From Haliclona indistincta (lineage: Eukaryota > Porifera > Demospongiae > Haplosclerida > Chalinidae): a stretch of DNA of 64,000 nucleotides. The notes under the pieces were generated by a model. It did no database searches, was not told the DNA's origin, and saw only the letters and a program-made list of their open reading frames with translations. Below are positions 33,907 through 52,180 of this stretch, one piece after another. The stretch is from NCBI GenBank assembly GCA_964017065.1, contig OZ024791.1:5508547-5572546 (forward strand), read 5' to 3'. The translations under genes were made by a program, and so were the position numbers. The first letter of the stretch is position 1; the number at the start of each line of letters is the position of its first letter.

Positions 33907-36872
33907 TCACAACTGCCTCGATCTTTTCCATAACCACCGCTTCTTGACTTGATTAGGAGCGTCAAAGGATTCCACTTTTTGTCTTTTAAGCTCTGGTCTA
34001 ATGAAAACTGAAATGAAAGAAATAAACACTCATGATAATAGCATTAAACGACACCATAAATAAATCTATGACGACACTCACAGATTTTGAAGCTGTAAAA
34101 ATAATATAGTTACTTACCCATAACGATTGTGCTGAGTACCACAAGACAAGCCATTATCCAGCTACTATACACAGCTAGATGATCACTCATAGCCACTACC
34201 ACATTCAGTAAGACTATGTTCAGCAACTGGTAAGAATGAGAATCATGACAAGAAGTATCGATTTGCAGGATTATTCACCTGAGAGGTAGCATTGGGCAAA
34301 CCAGCTGAATCGCTCTCTGGTCGAGGATATGTAATCTCGACTGCATACTCATAGCCCACAGCTTGAAATGCCATCACAAATGCCCTGCACAACATCCTCC
34401 TGTTTTTAAACACAGTGACACATGAATTGACTTACGTTAGTAAACCATAGAATACACAAGCTAAATAGAAATTTAATTTAAATTGAACAGCAAGTGAGAA
34501 ACCTATCAGTGAGATTGATGATCCGACTGTTATTACCACAGCAGTAAAGCTGAAATTATCACACACTATAGCAATGACTGGAATATCGTTAATTTCTCAC
34601 TAGTATGTTTTGCTGTAAGCCAGCCACAAACTTCCAAGCAAAATAGAAATAATGGATAAAGCTGGAGCAATAATTCCTGCATATCCAACTGTCTGTTGAT
34701 ATTTACTGTAGCCAGAATTAACAAGTATTTCTTCAATCGATGTTGTAAGAGTGCCAGAAACAGCAACAAGAATTGCTGAAAAATAGTTGCATTATAAAAA
34801 TTCGGGAGAAAGTGCAACTTACTGAAGACAATGGACAACAAGACAAAGGGAATATTCTTGTATAGCTCAAGCAAAGATCGAAATGCAGAAAGTTTCTTAT
34901 ATTCTTTTTTCTCCGCTTCAGAGATACTTGGAGGAATTGGTGGAGCAGAAGGTACACCTACACACAATAATAATATATATTTAAAGTGAGCAATTATAGA
35001 GGACTTACAAAACGTGATTGGCAAGAGGATCGAAGCTGCAATTGCCTGAGCTAGTAGATATATCAGCAACTGTTGATGGATTCCTTCTTGCCAATCAAGA
35101 AATGCAGGAGATGATCGAGGAATAGGATGAGTGGTGTTGCAAATAGTGAAGGTGTTAGGATCGTGCACAACAAATGCAGCAACTGGCATGCCCAGTAACA
35201 ATCCAATCTTGAGAGAAATGAAATAATTATCATTTAAGATATTAATGGGTAGCCTCTTAACATCATCACCCATAAGCCCAAGATGCCAAGAAGGGTGAAG
35301 CCAGCAAAATAACCATAGAGCTTACCAATCTCCTTCAAGTCAAGGAGCTGCCACTCAGCTGTACGGCAAAAACTACAGAGGCTTGGTGCTCACTCAGACA
35401 AGTGCTTCCAGGGCAGCGCTAGTATTGCACATGGGGACAGAGCAGGTTCAGTATTGCACATGGGGACAGAGCAGGCTCAGTATTGCACATGGGGACAGAG
35501 CAGGCTCAGTATTGCACATGGGGACAGAGCAGGCTCAGTATTGCACATGGGAACAGAGCAGGCTCAGTATTGCACATGGGAACAGAGCAGGCTCAGTATT
35601 GCACATGGGGACAGAGCAGGCTCAGTATTGCACATGGGGACAGAGCAGGCTCAGTATTGCACATGGGGACAGAGCAGGCTCAGTATTGCACATGGGGACA
35701 GAGCAGGCTCAGTATTGCACATGGGGACAGAGCAGGCTCAGTATTGCACATGGGGACAGAGCAGGCTCAGTATTGCACATGGGGACAGAGCAGGCTCAGT
35801 ATTGCACATGGGGACAGAGCAGGCTCAGTATTGCACATGGGGACAGAGCAGGCTCAGTATTGCACATGGGGACAGAGCAGGCTCAGTATTGCACATGGGG
35901 ACAGAGCAGGCTCAGTATTGCACATGGGGACAGAGCAGGCTCAGTATTGCACATGGGGACAGAGCAGGCTCAGTATTGCACATGGGGACAGAGCAGGCTC
36001 AGTATTGCACATGGGGACAGAGCAGGCTCAGTATTGCACATGGGGACAGAGCAGGCTCAGTATTGCACATGGGGACAGAGAAGGCTCAGTATTGCACATG
36101 GGAACAGAGCAGGCTCAGTATTGCACATGGGGACAGAGCAGGCTCAGTATTGCACATGGGGACAGAGCAGGCTCAGTATTGCACATGGGGACAGAGAAGG
36201 CTCAGTATTGCACATGGGGATCAGTATTGCACACGGGACATGGGGACAGTAATTTTATCTCAGCATGCTTAACACTCACTTGAGGAGCCATGGCTCCTGC
36301 AATAGCTGTTGAGATAGCTCTTTCTGAAGGAGAGAACCAGACACTAGAGAGGAAAGAAGGCCCAGTCCACAGCAACAGATTGCTGATTGATGCTACAGTC
36401 TGCCCAGCCATGAGCAGTGGAAACAGGCCTGGATCTGTTATTAGTGCAAACAGAGTCAACCATCAAGTTCATGCATGCAAGGCTTACCAGATCCAGCATA
36501 TCTGAGCCAAGTCCCAATGACATTGAAGCAGCCACTGACAATCACTGCAACACGAATACCCATTACGTTAAGGAACCATGCAGCAGGAATAAACAGTAGC
36601 ACGTAGACCAGCATGAATACCCAAGTGAGAGCATTCGTCCAGAACAGGTTTACATCGTAGTAGCAACCGAGGATGACGTCAATAGGACTCATACTCACCC
36701 ACAGCACGTTACCCATAGCTAGCTGGAGAGAAAACACCAACAGCACAAACCAGCGAATGGGATAGGTTTTTGTCGACACAACAGAATCGTTGATCAACGA
36801 AGAAGAGCCCATGAGTGGATCATTCGCGTCTTTGAGATGGTCAGGCTTCTCCATCATGGTAGTTGCACGCAT
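33907..36872 (-). CDS. SLC49-type major facilitator transporter, array member 3, with a minisatellite in intron 2
   Basis: Exon 1 is 36872-36488 (KTYPIRWFVLLVFSLQ, then GIRVAVIVSGCFNVIGTWLRYAG). Exon 2 is about 36433-36282, ending SERAISTAIAGAMAPQ. Exon 3 begins at 35207 with IGLLLGMPVAAFVVHDPN, and the last exon ends at stop 33907-33909 with a basic tail. The second intron is about 1.07 kb, against 50-100 bp in the sister genes, because it holds the 29 bp repeat array. Helix and loop motifs match the other members, with DWQEGIHQQLLIYLLAQAI after the first extracellular-type loop. A second in-frame ATG lies a few codons in, so the exact start is uncertain. Confidence 0.82.
35420..36240. repeat. 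29 bp minisatellite, about 28 copies
   Basis: The unit is TATTGCACATGGGGACAGAGCAGGCTCAG in two halves: TATTGCACATGGGG and ACAGAGCAGGCTCAG. Copies are nearly identical; variants are GGGAACAG (35545, 35574 and near 36105) and GAGAAGG (near 36078 and 36193). As 29 is not a multiple of 3 and the unit has no stop, all three plus frames stay open and encode the same 29-residue cycle. It lies antisense within intron 2 of the transporter, so these long frames are not considered genes. Confidence 0.95.
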
Positions 36873-37182
36873 GAGCTGGCAGTACGACGGTTAGGAATGT
36901 AACTTACTGCAGCCACGCCCAGAATGTCAAATCAATCGATCATGCCGAGAATCATGCATTGTGCATTATGAGTGTCACCATTTCACACACACCGTAAACT
37001 GCAGCTATTAGAACCTTTCTGTACAGCAATCACAGTGCAGTATAATCATGCCATAACTCGAGAACGAAGCTTCGTATTCTTGAAACAATGGAAAAGTGAG
37101 ATAAAATTAATAATATATAATTATTAGTTCTTGTGGCCCCGCCCACCGAAGCATTATTATTGTGCAGTGATTATTGTAGTGA
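36873..37182. other. Intergenic between transporter members 3 and 4
   Basis: This gap holds the promoter side of member 3 and the 3' UTR of member 4. No other gene was seen. Confidence 0.4.
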
Positions 37183-39065
37183 TTATTCGGTCACTGAGTC
37201 TGTGTCAATTTCAATTCTTCTCAGTTTTGGTCTGGTGAACACTACATACGTGCAATAGATAATGCAGTATTAAATGCAGCAGGTGTTGTCTTACCCATTA
37301 TAAAACTTCCTATTACTATGAGTCCTGTGAGTAGCCAACTGCAGTACACAGCTAGGCTTGGAACTATCATTGGTAACACAGCATACAAGAGAATGATGCC
37401 AAATAACTGTGCATACATAGGATTGAAGATTTAAAAATACTTTTAAAAAATACTTGTGAGGCTGCATTGAGCAGAGCAGCAGAAATAGATTCCGGTTGAG
37501 GGTAAGTCATTTCCACGGCATACTCATAGGCAAACCCTTGAAAAGACATTCCTCCCATTCTGTAATGATCAGAAAATCAAACATGCACATTTTAATAAAG
37601 TTTGACTCACTGTGCAAAACTGTATAAAACAGCTACCAGGTAGAAATTCAATTTTAGTTGAATTGCAATAGTAAACCCAACAGCAAACATTATATAAATA
37701 GTTGATAAAAGTATACCGGTAAAACTGTAAAAATAATTTTGAATAACAGCTACTAAAATTTATACTTGAACTTACTAGTACTTTTTGCTGTAACTAAGCC
37801 AAATTCCTGTAACAAGAACACCAATAGCATTCGTGATGGCACTAATAATACCCAGATACCCCATAGAGTTTTGATATGACTCATAGCCAGTGGTAACAAG
37901 CAACTCTTGTACTATTGTATTGAAAACAGATGATACTGCAACAAACAGTACTGCAATAGAAGCAAACAGCCTCATCAATAGTTAAAAGATCACGCATGCA
38001 TGCATGACTCACGGAAAGCAATAATGAGCATGACATAATATGGGTTCTTTAGAAGATCAAGAACAGAGCTGACAATTGAGGTCTTCTTCATTCTATCTTG
38101 CAGCTGCTTTGAGAGACTGGGAGGAACAGAAGGAATAGCTGGAACACCTATAATAAAAAACATGATTGAACGCTCGATTGTTATTAGTGGTAGTGCATTC
38201 TTACAACAGCTAAGCGGAATTAAGAGGAAGATCAGAATTGCTTGACCTAGTAGATAGTACAGCAATTGTTGGTGAATTTTAGCTTCCCAGTCAATAAAGG
38301 TAGGAGAAGAACGAGGAAGAGGATCACTGGTATTGCAGATGGTGAAAGTGTCAGGACTGTGGACTATGAAAGGCCCAAATGGCGTACCCAATAACATCCC
38401 AATCTGAAAAGTCATAAATTTACTAATGAATGCATTAAACTGTTGTTGTTTTTTTAACCTGGGGAGCAATAGCTCCACTAATAGCTGTTGCAATGGCTCT
38501 CTCTGAGGGAGGGAACCACACACTGGAAAGCAATGAGGGACCAGTCCACATTATCACACAGCCCACTGATGCAATAGTCTGCCCAACTAGCATTAACCAA
38601 AACAAGTTGGGACCTTTGGAACTTCTATAAATGCAAGTTGAGGAGAATGTTAAGCTTACCAGACCCCGAAAATCTCAACCAAGCCCCCGCCGAGTTCAAA
38701 CATGCTGTTACAATCACTGCAGAGCGGATCCCGTAGTCCTCCAGGAACTTTGCTGCCGGAGCAAATAGCAAAATATAGGTGACGAAGAAGCACAGTGTTA
38801 GAGCATTGATCCAGCCCAATCCGACACCATAGTAGCAGGCTGCGACGGTACTGATTGGTAGAATGGTTGCCCAGATTACATTGCTTGCAGCAGTATTGAG
38901 AGTGAACACGACCAGCACAAACCAACGAATCGAGTACGATTTGGTAACAGGAGTAGTGGGTGATGTCTTCACTACCAATAGAGTGCGCTCAGTAGGATTT
39001 CGAAGATCGTTTTTAAGCTCATCCTTGTCGACTGCAGCTTCTTGATGGTCCGGATTGCGTTTCAT
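37183..39065 (-). CDS. SLC49-type major facilitator transporter, array member 4
   Basis: Exon 1 is 39065 to about 38660 (KSYSIRWFVLVVFTLN, PISTVAACYYGVGL, GIRSAVIVTACLNSAGAWLRF). It is followed by WTGPSLLSSVWFPPSERAIA, then GMLLGTPFGPFIVHSPDTF, a Pro-rich intracellular loop (VPAIPSVPPSLSKQL), MGYLGIISAITNAIGVLV and EMTYPQPESISAALLNAASQ. The last exon ends at stop 37183-37185 with RPKLRRIEIDTD. The length and exon order match the other three genes. It is the most 5' member on its strand and the most diverged together with member 3. Confidence 0.84.
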
Positions 39066-39393
39066 TATCTGCTAACGCCGCCGGACTACCAGCTACACAG
39101 TACAGACATATATGACTGTCGCCGGAACGCAGCAGTTAGCCTAGCTAGCATTCAGTGCTATTATCACTGAATGTTTCCTCTTCAAGAGAAATATTGGCAC
39201 GATAAACTATGTAACAACATGGTGTTGACACTGTGTATGTCAGAAGGCTGGTGAAACATCAGTTCTCAGCATCCCTTCTTGAATGTAGTCTAACGTCATA
39301 TTTTCTTCAAAACACAATCATGTTTACATGTCAGTAATTAATAATGTTATTTTAATTTCTTTACACAGAAGAAAATTTGTGGAACCAGATAAC

Positions 39394-39428
<35 letters not shown>

Positions 39429-39610
39429 AGTTGCAGTTGTTGTTTTGTTGTCTGAACTTATGAGAATCTAGTAATGTATTAATGCAAAAATACTAAACAA
39501 AAGTAGTATAATAACATACTAATAGAATAAAGTTTGATGTACAACATACATACAGACAGACAGACAAAAGGAGATAATGGTATAGAAGTTTGTCATCTCA
39601 TCAAGTATTT
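39066..39610. other. Intergenic with (AAT)n microsatellite
   Basis: An (AAT/ATA)n run occupies about 39392-39427 and a CAGA repeat lies near 39553. No gene was seen. It separates the transporter array promoter from the 3' end of the kinase gene. Confidence 0.5.
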
Positions 39611-42866
<3,256 letters not shown>

Positions 42867-44740
42867 CTTCCTCCTCTACTGTATCCTCCGATCACTAGGC
42901 AGGTGTTGTTGACAGCGAGGTTGACAACGACAAGGAGGGAGCGGGTACAAGTGAAACGTTTCCGGTGGTCGTTACAGTAGGTGGCTGAGCCAAGTCTCTC
43001 AATTTGTAGTTATTAGGCAGTCCCACGATCACCTCTTGCGACTGTACCGGGTGAAGAGGCACCTATAACGCGGTGACAGTGACGCGAATTGATGCAACTT
43101 TCAAGCCAATCCAGTACACGCCCACAGCAACAACACTATAAACTGGGTGGAGTCCTTAAAGATCACGTGATCACAACTATTTGTTTCTAGCATCACGTGA
43201 TACAATATCATTATCTATAGCCTTTTGCAGGTGGCACACTTCATTTCCTTTCGGTGGTTGAGCAAACAGGGAAAATTCGACCTCTTTCTTTGAACTCTCA
43301 GTCTGATCTGCATCTGATGTTAGCACGAGCACGTGATCATGTAAATCAATTGAAGAGGGTGTGGTTTCTTAGCCGCAATTAAAATCATTCTAACCAAATT
43401 TGGCCGAGAAACCAAGAACGGACAGAGCCGTGGTTAGCTCGTTTGAAGATATTCTGCTGCTTTCCTGCACGCCACGGCCTCTCACAGATTCTTGATCACG
43501 TGAGTGTTCTGTCTCTGAAGCGCCAACTCTGCTGACGATCAGCGCAAAAGGTTAGCTTCTCAATAGAATAATCGCCCCTTGCTTGCTTTGTGCTTGTTGG
43601 AAATGTGTCGAAACCAGTCTTAAAATCGTAACGAATTCAGTACCTCTATGTAGTGTAATGACAGTATATGTAATCATGACCTTGTGGCTAATGTTACTCT
43701 TGGCTATTCAGCAACATGATGCATGTGTATAAAATACATGCTACACTGATGACAAGGGGTCAAAAGTGTACACACAAAATAGGTTAACCCCAATTAATAA
43801 TGTTGTTGGTTACAATAAGTTTGCAGATGCAATAAACACATTAATAGAATAATAATGCGATTGTATGTCAAAGGTTATATATAAGCTGTTGTGTTGCACC
43901 GTACACGCAGTTAAACAGGACCTTGCTACCTTATTTCTCAACTTGTCTTTCAACATAGTGCCTGCTCACGTTTCGTCTCTTCCTTCTAACAAAGTGTTAG
44001 CTATCTTAGTAACACCAAGGTATTGTTTTTCCCTTGTGTATTCATCTACCGTACACACTCTCTAGCTCAAAATGCAATCCATGTATTCCTTCACTAAACG
44101 CATTGTAATTTTGAGAGCTCAAACTTGGTAAAAATTCTGACAGTAAAAGCGCTACGAATCTTAAATAGGTCTGTAGTAAAGCAATGCTGCTGCTTCATTG
44201 TGCTAAGTTACCATAAGCATGCACGTGTAGTGGTAGTATAGTCATGACTATAAGTGTTATGTCAGACATGATGACTGTGTGATTGGGTTACAGTAAGCTG
44301 ACTAGGTGTGGTTTCTAAAAATAGTAACAGTGTAGCTAAAAATAGTAAAGCATTACATACATCATTGGAGCTATTATAAGTACTCTCATTAGTTGTGCAA
44401 GTTTTAGGGTTTACGATATGCACACAAACATGCACAGATAACCAAAAATATCGCTACATTGGTAATTATGTCTTTTGGGTCATTGAGGGATAATGTTAGG
44501 GGATGGAGTGGGTGGATGTAGTCTGGTTATCTGTAGTCTGTACATTCACCTTTTTTGCTGGTGCACTAAGTTGTGCATGTACTCGATCTAACCATTTGTC
44601 TCAATTGAATGTATTCTAAACGAATTGTGTAGTTAGTACCTCCTAAGTTGTCGATCGTGAGCAGTGTATTGTTATGAGTCTTTCCTTTTCTTTCTCTCTC
44701 TCTCTGTGTGTTTGTCAACAGGAGACAGTTGTGAGGAGGT
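42867..44740. promoter_or_regulatory. Divergent kinase/Rac regulatory region and likely Rac 5' UTR intron
   Basis: CACGTG boxes lie at 43164, 43194, 43330 and 43497, three of them as TCACGTGA. An acceptor-like TTTGTCAACAG ends at 44721, 20 bp before the Rac ATG, so a non-coding first exon probably lies near 43400-43560 with a donor such as AAAGGTTAGC at about 43548. No coding gene was found in the interval. Confidence 0.5.
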
Positions 44741-46106
44741 ATGGCAAAGACAGAGCGTGACATCAAGTGTGTAGTTGTGGGCGACGGTTCTGTTGGAAAA
44801 ACCTGTATGCTTATATCGTACACAACAAACTCCTTCCCTGGAGAATATGTCCCGACAATGTAAGTATCTGTATAGATAGTAGTGTATATGTTTGGATTTT
44901 TCCTCTTATAGTTATTTTAATAGGTTAAATAATACTAGCACGGTCTTCTACAGTGTACACTTTAGATTATAACGCTTTTGTAACTATAATAAGCAATGAA
45001 GCCTGCTAAGATCGTTGAATATTGACGTTATGTTGTAAACCACATCACAGTAGTTTAAATGATGGCACTATTTTGAATGAGATGAGGAAGCATTGCCAGT
45101 TGGTTGTGGATGTTGTTACCTGGTTCATTGTGTGTGTTGAGACATTGTGATAACATTGTAGTGAGTGTTAGTGATGAGTGGAGTGTATGTAGGCCCATTG
45201 TATGGTCCTGTATTGTGTGCAGCCCTTTGTATGTTGATAAAAGAGGTTAGGGAAAGGTAAGGTCTAGGGCTGTGTGTGTATGTAGACTGGGATGGAATGT
45301 ATGTGCAGTAATACTAGAGCTAACATGATGCGCTGTATAATGTGTGCATGCTTATGTGTGCATGCTTGAATTGGATCCTACTATGGTTGAGAGCCCCCCA
45401 CTTGCATACTGTGTATGGTCAGTTATCATTGGTACAGTCACACACCATGTTATACAGTGACTTGTACCATGTAAACATGTTGTTTCATCAACTCATCTCT
45501 CTCTCCTTCTCTCTCTCTCTCTCTCTCCCTCTCCCACTCTCTCTCGCTCGCTCCCTCCCTCCCTCCCTCTCTCTCTCCCTCTCTCCCTCCCTCCCTCTCT
45601 CTCTCTCTCTCCCTCCCTCTCCCTACCTCTCCAGCTTTGACAACTACACAGCTAATGTATTTGTTGATGGGCGGCCAATAAGTCTCGGCTTGTGGGATAC
45701 AGCTGGACAAGATGACTATGATCGATTGCGACCTCTCTCTTACCCCGACACCGACGTCTTTCTTATCTGTTTCTCTCTCGTCAATCCAAACTCATTCGCT
45801 AATGTATCTGACAAGTGGTATCCCGAGATCAGTCACCATGCTCCCGGGGTTCCCAAGATCCTCGTCGGAACAAAGCTTGATCTTCGTGACAATGCAGTAG
45901 AGATGGAGAGACTTCGTTCTAGAAAGCAGACACCGGTAAGCGTAGCTCAAGGAGAGAGCATGAGGAAAAGGATTAGCGCTACAAGCTATAAGGAGTGTTC
46001 TGCTTTAACTCAAGCTGGTCTAAAGGACATTTTTGATGAAGCTATTAAAGTTGTTCTGTTTCCAGAGTCCCAGGCTAAGAAAAAGACAAAATGCACTCTT
46101 CTTTAA
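44741..46106 (+). CDS. Rac-type Rho-family small GTPase
   Basis: Two coding exons, 44741-44859 and 45635-46106, give 196 aa. Features are the P-loop GDGSVGKTC (Gly16 and Ser17, equivalent to Rac1 Gly12 and Ala13), switch [14 protein letters not shown], switch [19 protein letters not shown], the base motif GTKLDLRD, the SAL loop ECSALTQ and a polybasic KKKTK before the CAAX box CTLL (Leu at the last position, so geranylgeranylation is expected). The sequence is closer to Rac/RhoG (WYPEI, TKLDLRD) than to Cdc42. Rac proteins switch actin remodelling and NADPH oxidase at the membrane. The insert region ([20 protein letters not shown]) is less conserved than in Rac1. The long intron ends in a 130 bp pyrimidine tract. 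Confidence 0.93.
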
Positions 46107-46465
46107 CTCTACCATTATCTTTGTAGCAAACTGGTATATTATGTAGTTTCTTGGAAGTAAGATTGCTATCTTGAACATCTCCTCTTTACCATATTTTTGT
46201 GGTCTATTTTGTGTATTTGTTTTTACTGCCGGTTCATCATCATGTGTAATTTGATCACCACTGTTTGTTGTCTTAGTAATTGTTACTGATAGCCGAAATG
46301 TGTAATCATTCATGTCATGTTTTAGTATTCACCGCCACACCATTTATGATAATTCAAAATCTATGATCACAATAATTTTTGATGTCTGCCCCGCCCCCCG
46401 CGAGTCAAATTAAGCGCACACACGTAATAATTATTATATTAATTGCTTTCAGCTCCGCCCACCTC

Positions 46466-49340
<2,875 letters not shown>

Positions 49341-49490
49341 CCTTCTCTCATATATATTTTTAGTATCAAAATTCAACAATCAGTTTTGCAACCACCCACC
49401 AATATTCTTCAATAGTAGTATAATCATGATGGATAGTTATAATAATGCTACAGCAGATTGGTAGTTCAATAGTTCATTGCTTATAAAGGA

Positions 49491-52090
49491 ATGTTCCCGT
49501 GCTTTTTCCATGGTTTCTTTTGCTGCTTGGTTGAGAGTATCTCAAGATCTTCACATATCCTTCTTCGTGTGTCTCGTGGGGAAATTATGTCATCAACATA
49601 ACCTGAGGAAAACACATGTCAGTATCTATGCGACCAGTAATCATCAGTTACCTCGTGCTGCTGCTTGAAATGGTGTACAAAGAGTGTCTTCATATTCTGT
49701 CTGTAATCGACTAAGCTCTGGTGAGAAAGGTTTTTAAGTGTATAGTTACAATACCAAACCAAGTGATTCTACCTTCTCCACTTTTTCCTCTGTGCAAGAT
49801 GGTGACTCCGCCCTGCACAGTGGGTTATAACACGCAAGCATGTACACTCAGAGATACCTTTGCTCCCATGACAGCAATCTCTGCTGAAGGCCATGCATAG
49901 TTTAGATCACCACGAAGATGCTTGGAGCTCATCGTAATGTATGCACCTCCATATGCCTTTGGAAATATAAAAAAATTCTGTTATTTGATTTGAATGATTC
50001 TGTCTCACTTTTCTGGTGATGAAGGTAATCTTTGGTACAGTTGCTTCAGAATATGCATACAGCATCTTGGCACCGTGTCTGATAATACCACCATACTCCT
50101 GCTCAGTACCTGTAAAGATAGTCATCACTTCCTTCCCCTCTCTCTCTCTCTACTCTTTTTGTTCACCTGGTAAAAAGCCTGGCACATCTTCAAATGTGAC
50201 CAAAGGGATATTGAAAGCATCACAGAACCTAATAAACCGAGCGCTTTTCACAGATGCATTGATATCAAGACACCCTGAAACACAAACATAGCACTCACTA
50301 CTCCTTCACAATACAAGTAAAACAAAGATCTCTTTGAGCTAGTCATGTTCTACTCACCAGCTTTCTGGTTTGGTTGATTTGCTATGATTCCAACACACCT
50401 TCCTCCAACCCAACCGAATCCTATTACAATATTTTTAGCATAGTCCGGCATAATCTCGTAGAAATTTCCCTCATCAACAATCCCTCTCAGAATATCAAGC
50501 ACATCATATGGCTGGTCTGATGAATGTGGTATAATGTAGTCCAAACCAGGAACAACACGATCCCTGAAAAAGAGATTGGAAAATGAGATTCGAAGAGATG
50601 GAAGTGAATGAGAAGGGTAAGAAGTGTGTCTAGGAATAGTGAGGAAGCTTAAGAGGAAGTGAGATAGAATAAAGGTGACGAGAAGGAAGTCAATACTTGG
50701 GATCATCAGTGTAGCGCATGGGAACAGGGTCACGATTGCTCAGTGGAAGAAAATTGAACAGCTCTCGTATTCTAAAAACAAGCGAATGAAGTGATGTTAT
50801 TGCTAATAAGACCATTAGAGACAAACTCACTGTGACAAAGCATCAACATCACTTTCAAATGCCTTGTGAACAACACCTAAAATACACGACACATGATGAA
50901 GTGTAACAAAAATTAATGCATTCAAATTGTACCTGATTTTTTCGTGTGTGAAGCAGCTCCGCCCAGTTCTTGCTCCGAAACAACCTCATTGGTCACTTCC
51001 TGCACAAGTTTAGTGATAACTACTCGATAACTTTTTATGAATGCGATACCTCAACAACTTTAGGCCCAGTTACAAACATGTATGATGTATCCTGCAAGAT
51101 ACACAGCAATCAATCATGTGTTTTATTCCACCTTCTACTTACCTTGACCATGAATGTGAAATCAGTGATAGCAGGAGAATAGACTGCTCCACCTTCATGC
51201 AAAGTTGATTGTACAATTGTGGTTCATACTATATGTTCATACTTACCCGCACAAGGTCCCATTATGAGTGATAACTGAGGCACCACGCCTGATGATAGGA
51301 CATTTCTCTGAGATATTAAACAAAGGCATCAGGAAGGGAATGCATAGGTCATACTCACTAGAAAGATGTCGCCATAACCAGCCAATGAATCCACTCCCTC
51401 TTGAATACGTGCTCCTCCTGAGTCATTCAGACCAATCACAGGTGCTCCAACCTCTATTGCCCGATCCATGATCTATAGATCACCTCATTTACAATAACAC
51501 TCTACACAATGCTAACTAACCTTGCATATCTTACGAGCATGCATATTTGATAAACTGCCTCCAAAAACTGTAAAATCCTTTTTGGAGAAAATAAAACATA
51601 ATTTTATAAGATGACATAAACGTATTTACCTGACTGTATACAAAAACAGGTCTTCCATTAATCAATCCCTGACCAGTAATGACACTGTCACCTGGAAACT
51701 GTTGAGGAAAATCAAAATTCGTAAGCATTTTGTTATAGGATGTGACATACGTACCTTGGTGCTAGGATCACTCATGCCGAAATCAGTGCACGTATGCTCA
51801 ACGAACATGTCATATTCTCTAAAAGAGCCAGAGTCAACCAGTAACTCTATCCTCTCACGAGCTGACAGCTTTCCCTGTGGGACCACGTGATGTATTTACC
51901 ATAATTATAACAGTCCTAGATTATGCACAAACCGATTTGTGTTGCTTAGCTAAGCGCGCTTCTCCTCCACCTAGCATTGCTTTCTGCTTTTTCTCCTCCC
52001 AGATTACAGCTGATCTGGCACTGGAGTAATGGCAAGCGAGCGAGGGCCTCCATAGCACTGCTCTACAAGCCGCTGCAAGGAACCGAGACA
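49491..52090 (-). CDS. PCCB: Propionyl-CoA carboxylase beta subunit
   Basis: About 16 short exons. ATG 52090 opens a basic, Ala/Arg-rich mitochondrial leader ([16 protein letters not shown]); an in-frame ATG at 52136 is upstream. The carboxyltransferase core follows: [79 protein letters not shown] and [19 protein letters not shown]. It continues with [62 protein letters not shown] and the C-terminus FVDDII-like, ending [12 protein letters not shown] (stop 49491-49493), as in human PCCB. With PCCA it makes methylmalonyl-CoA from propionyl-CoA in the matrix. It converges with UXS1, with about 150 bp between stop codons. Confidence 0.95.
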
Positions 52091-52180
52091 TCTTCCTATT
52101 ATTTAACCTGTTGATTCCTAGTTTTTTAGACCACACCTTTCAAGAAGACAAGATCAAGGGGTTAATTTCGCAACTCCACG

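Noticed and set aside
35420..36240. CRISPR-like array
   Set aside because: Units are directly contiguous with no unique spacers, and the context is a eukaryotic intron.
35383..36283. Three overlapping plus-strand frames of 266-289 codons
   Set aside because: All arise from the 29 bp minisatellite, which lacks stops in any plus frame; they lie antisense in a transporter intron.
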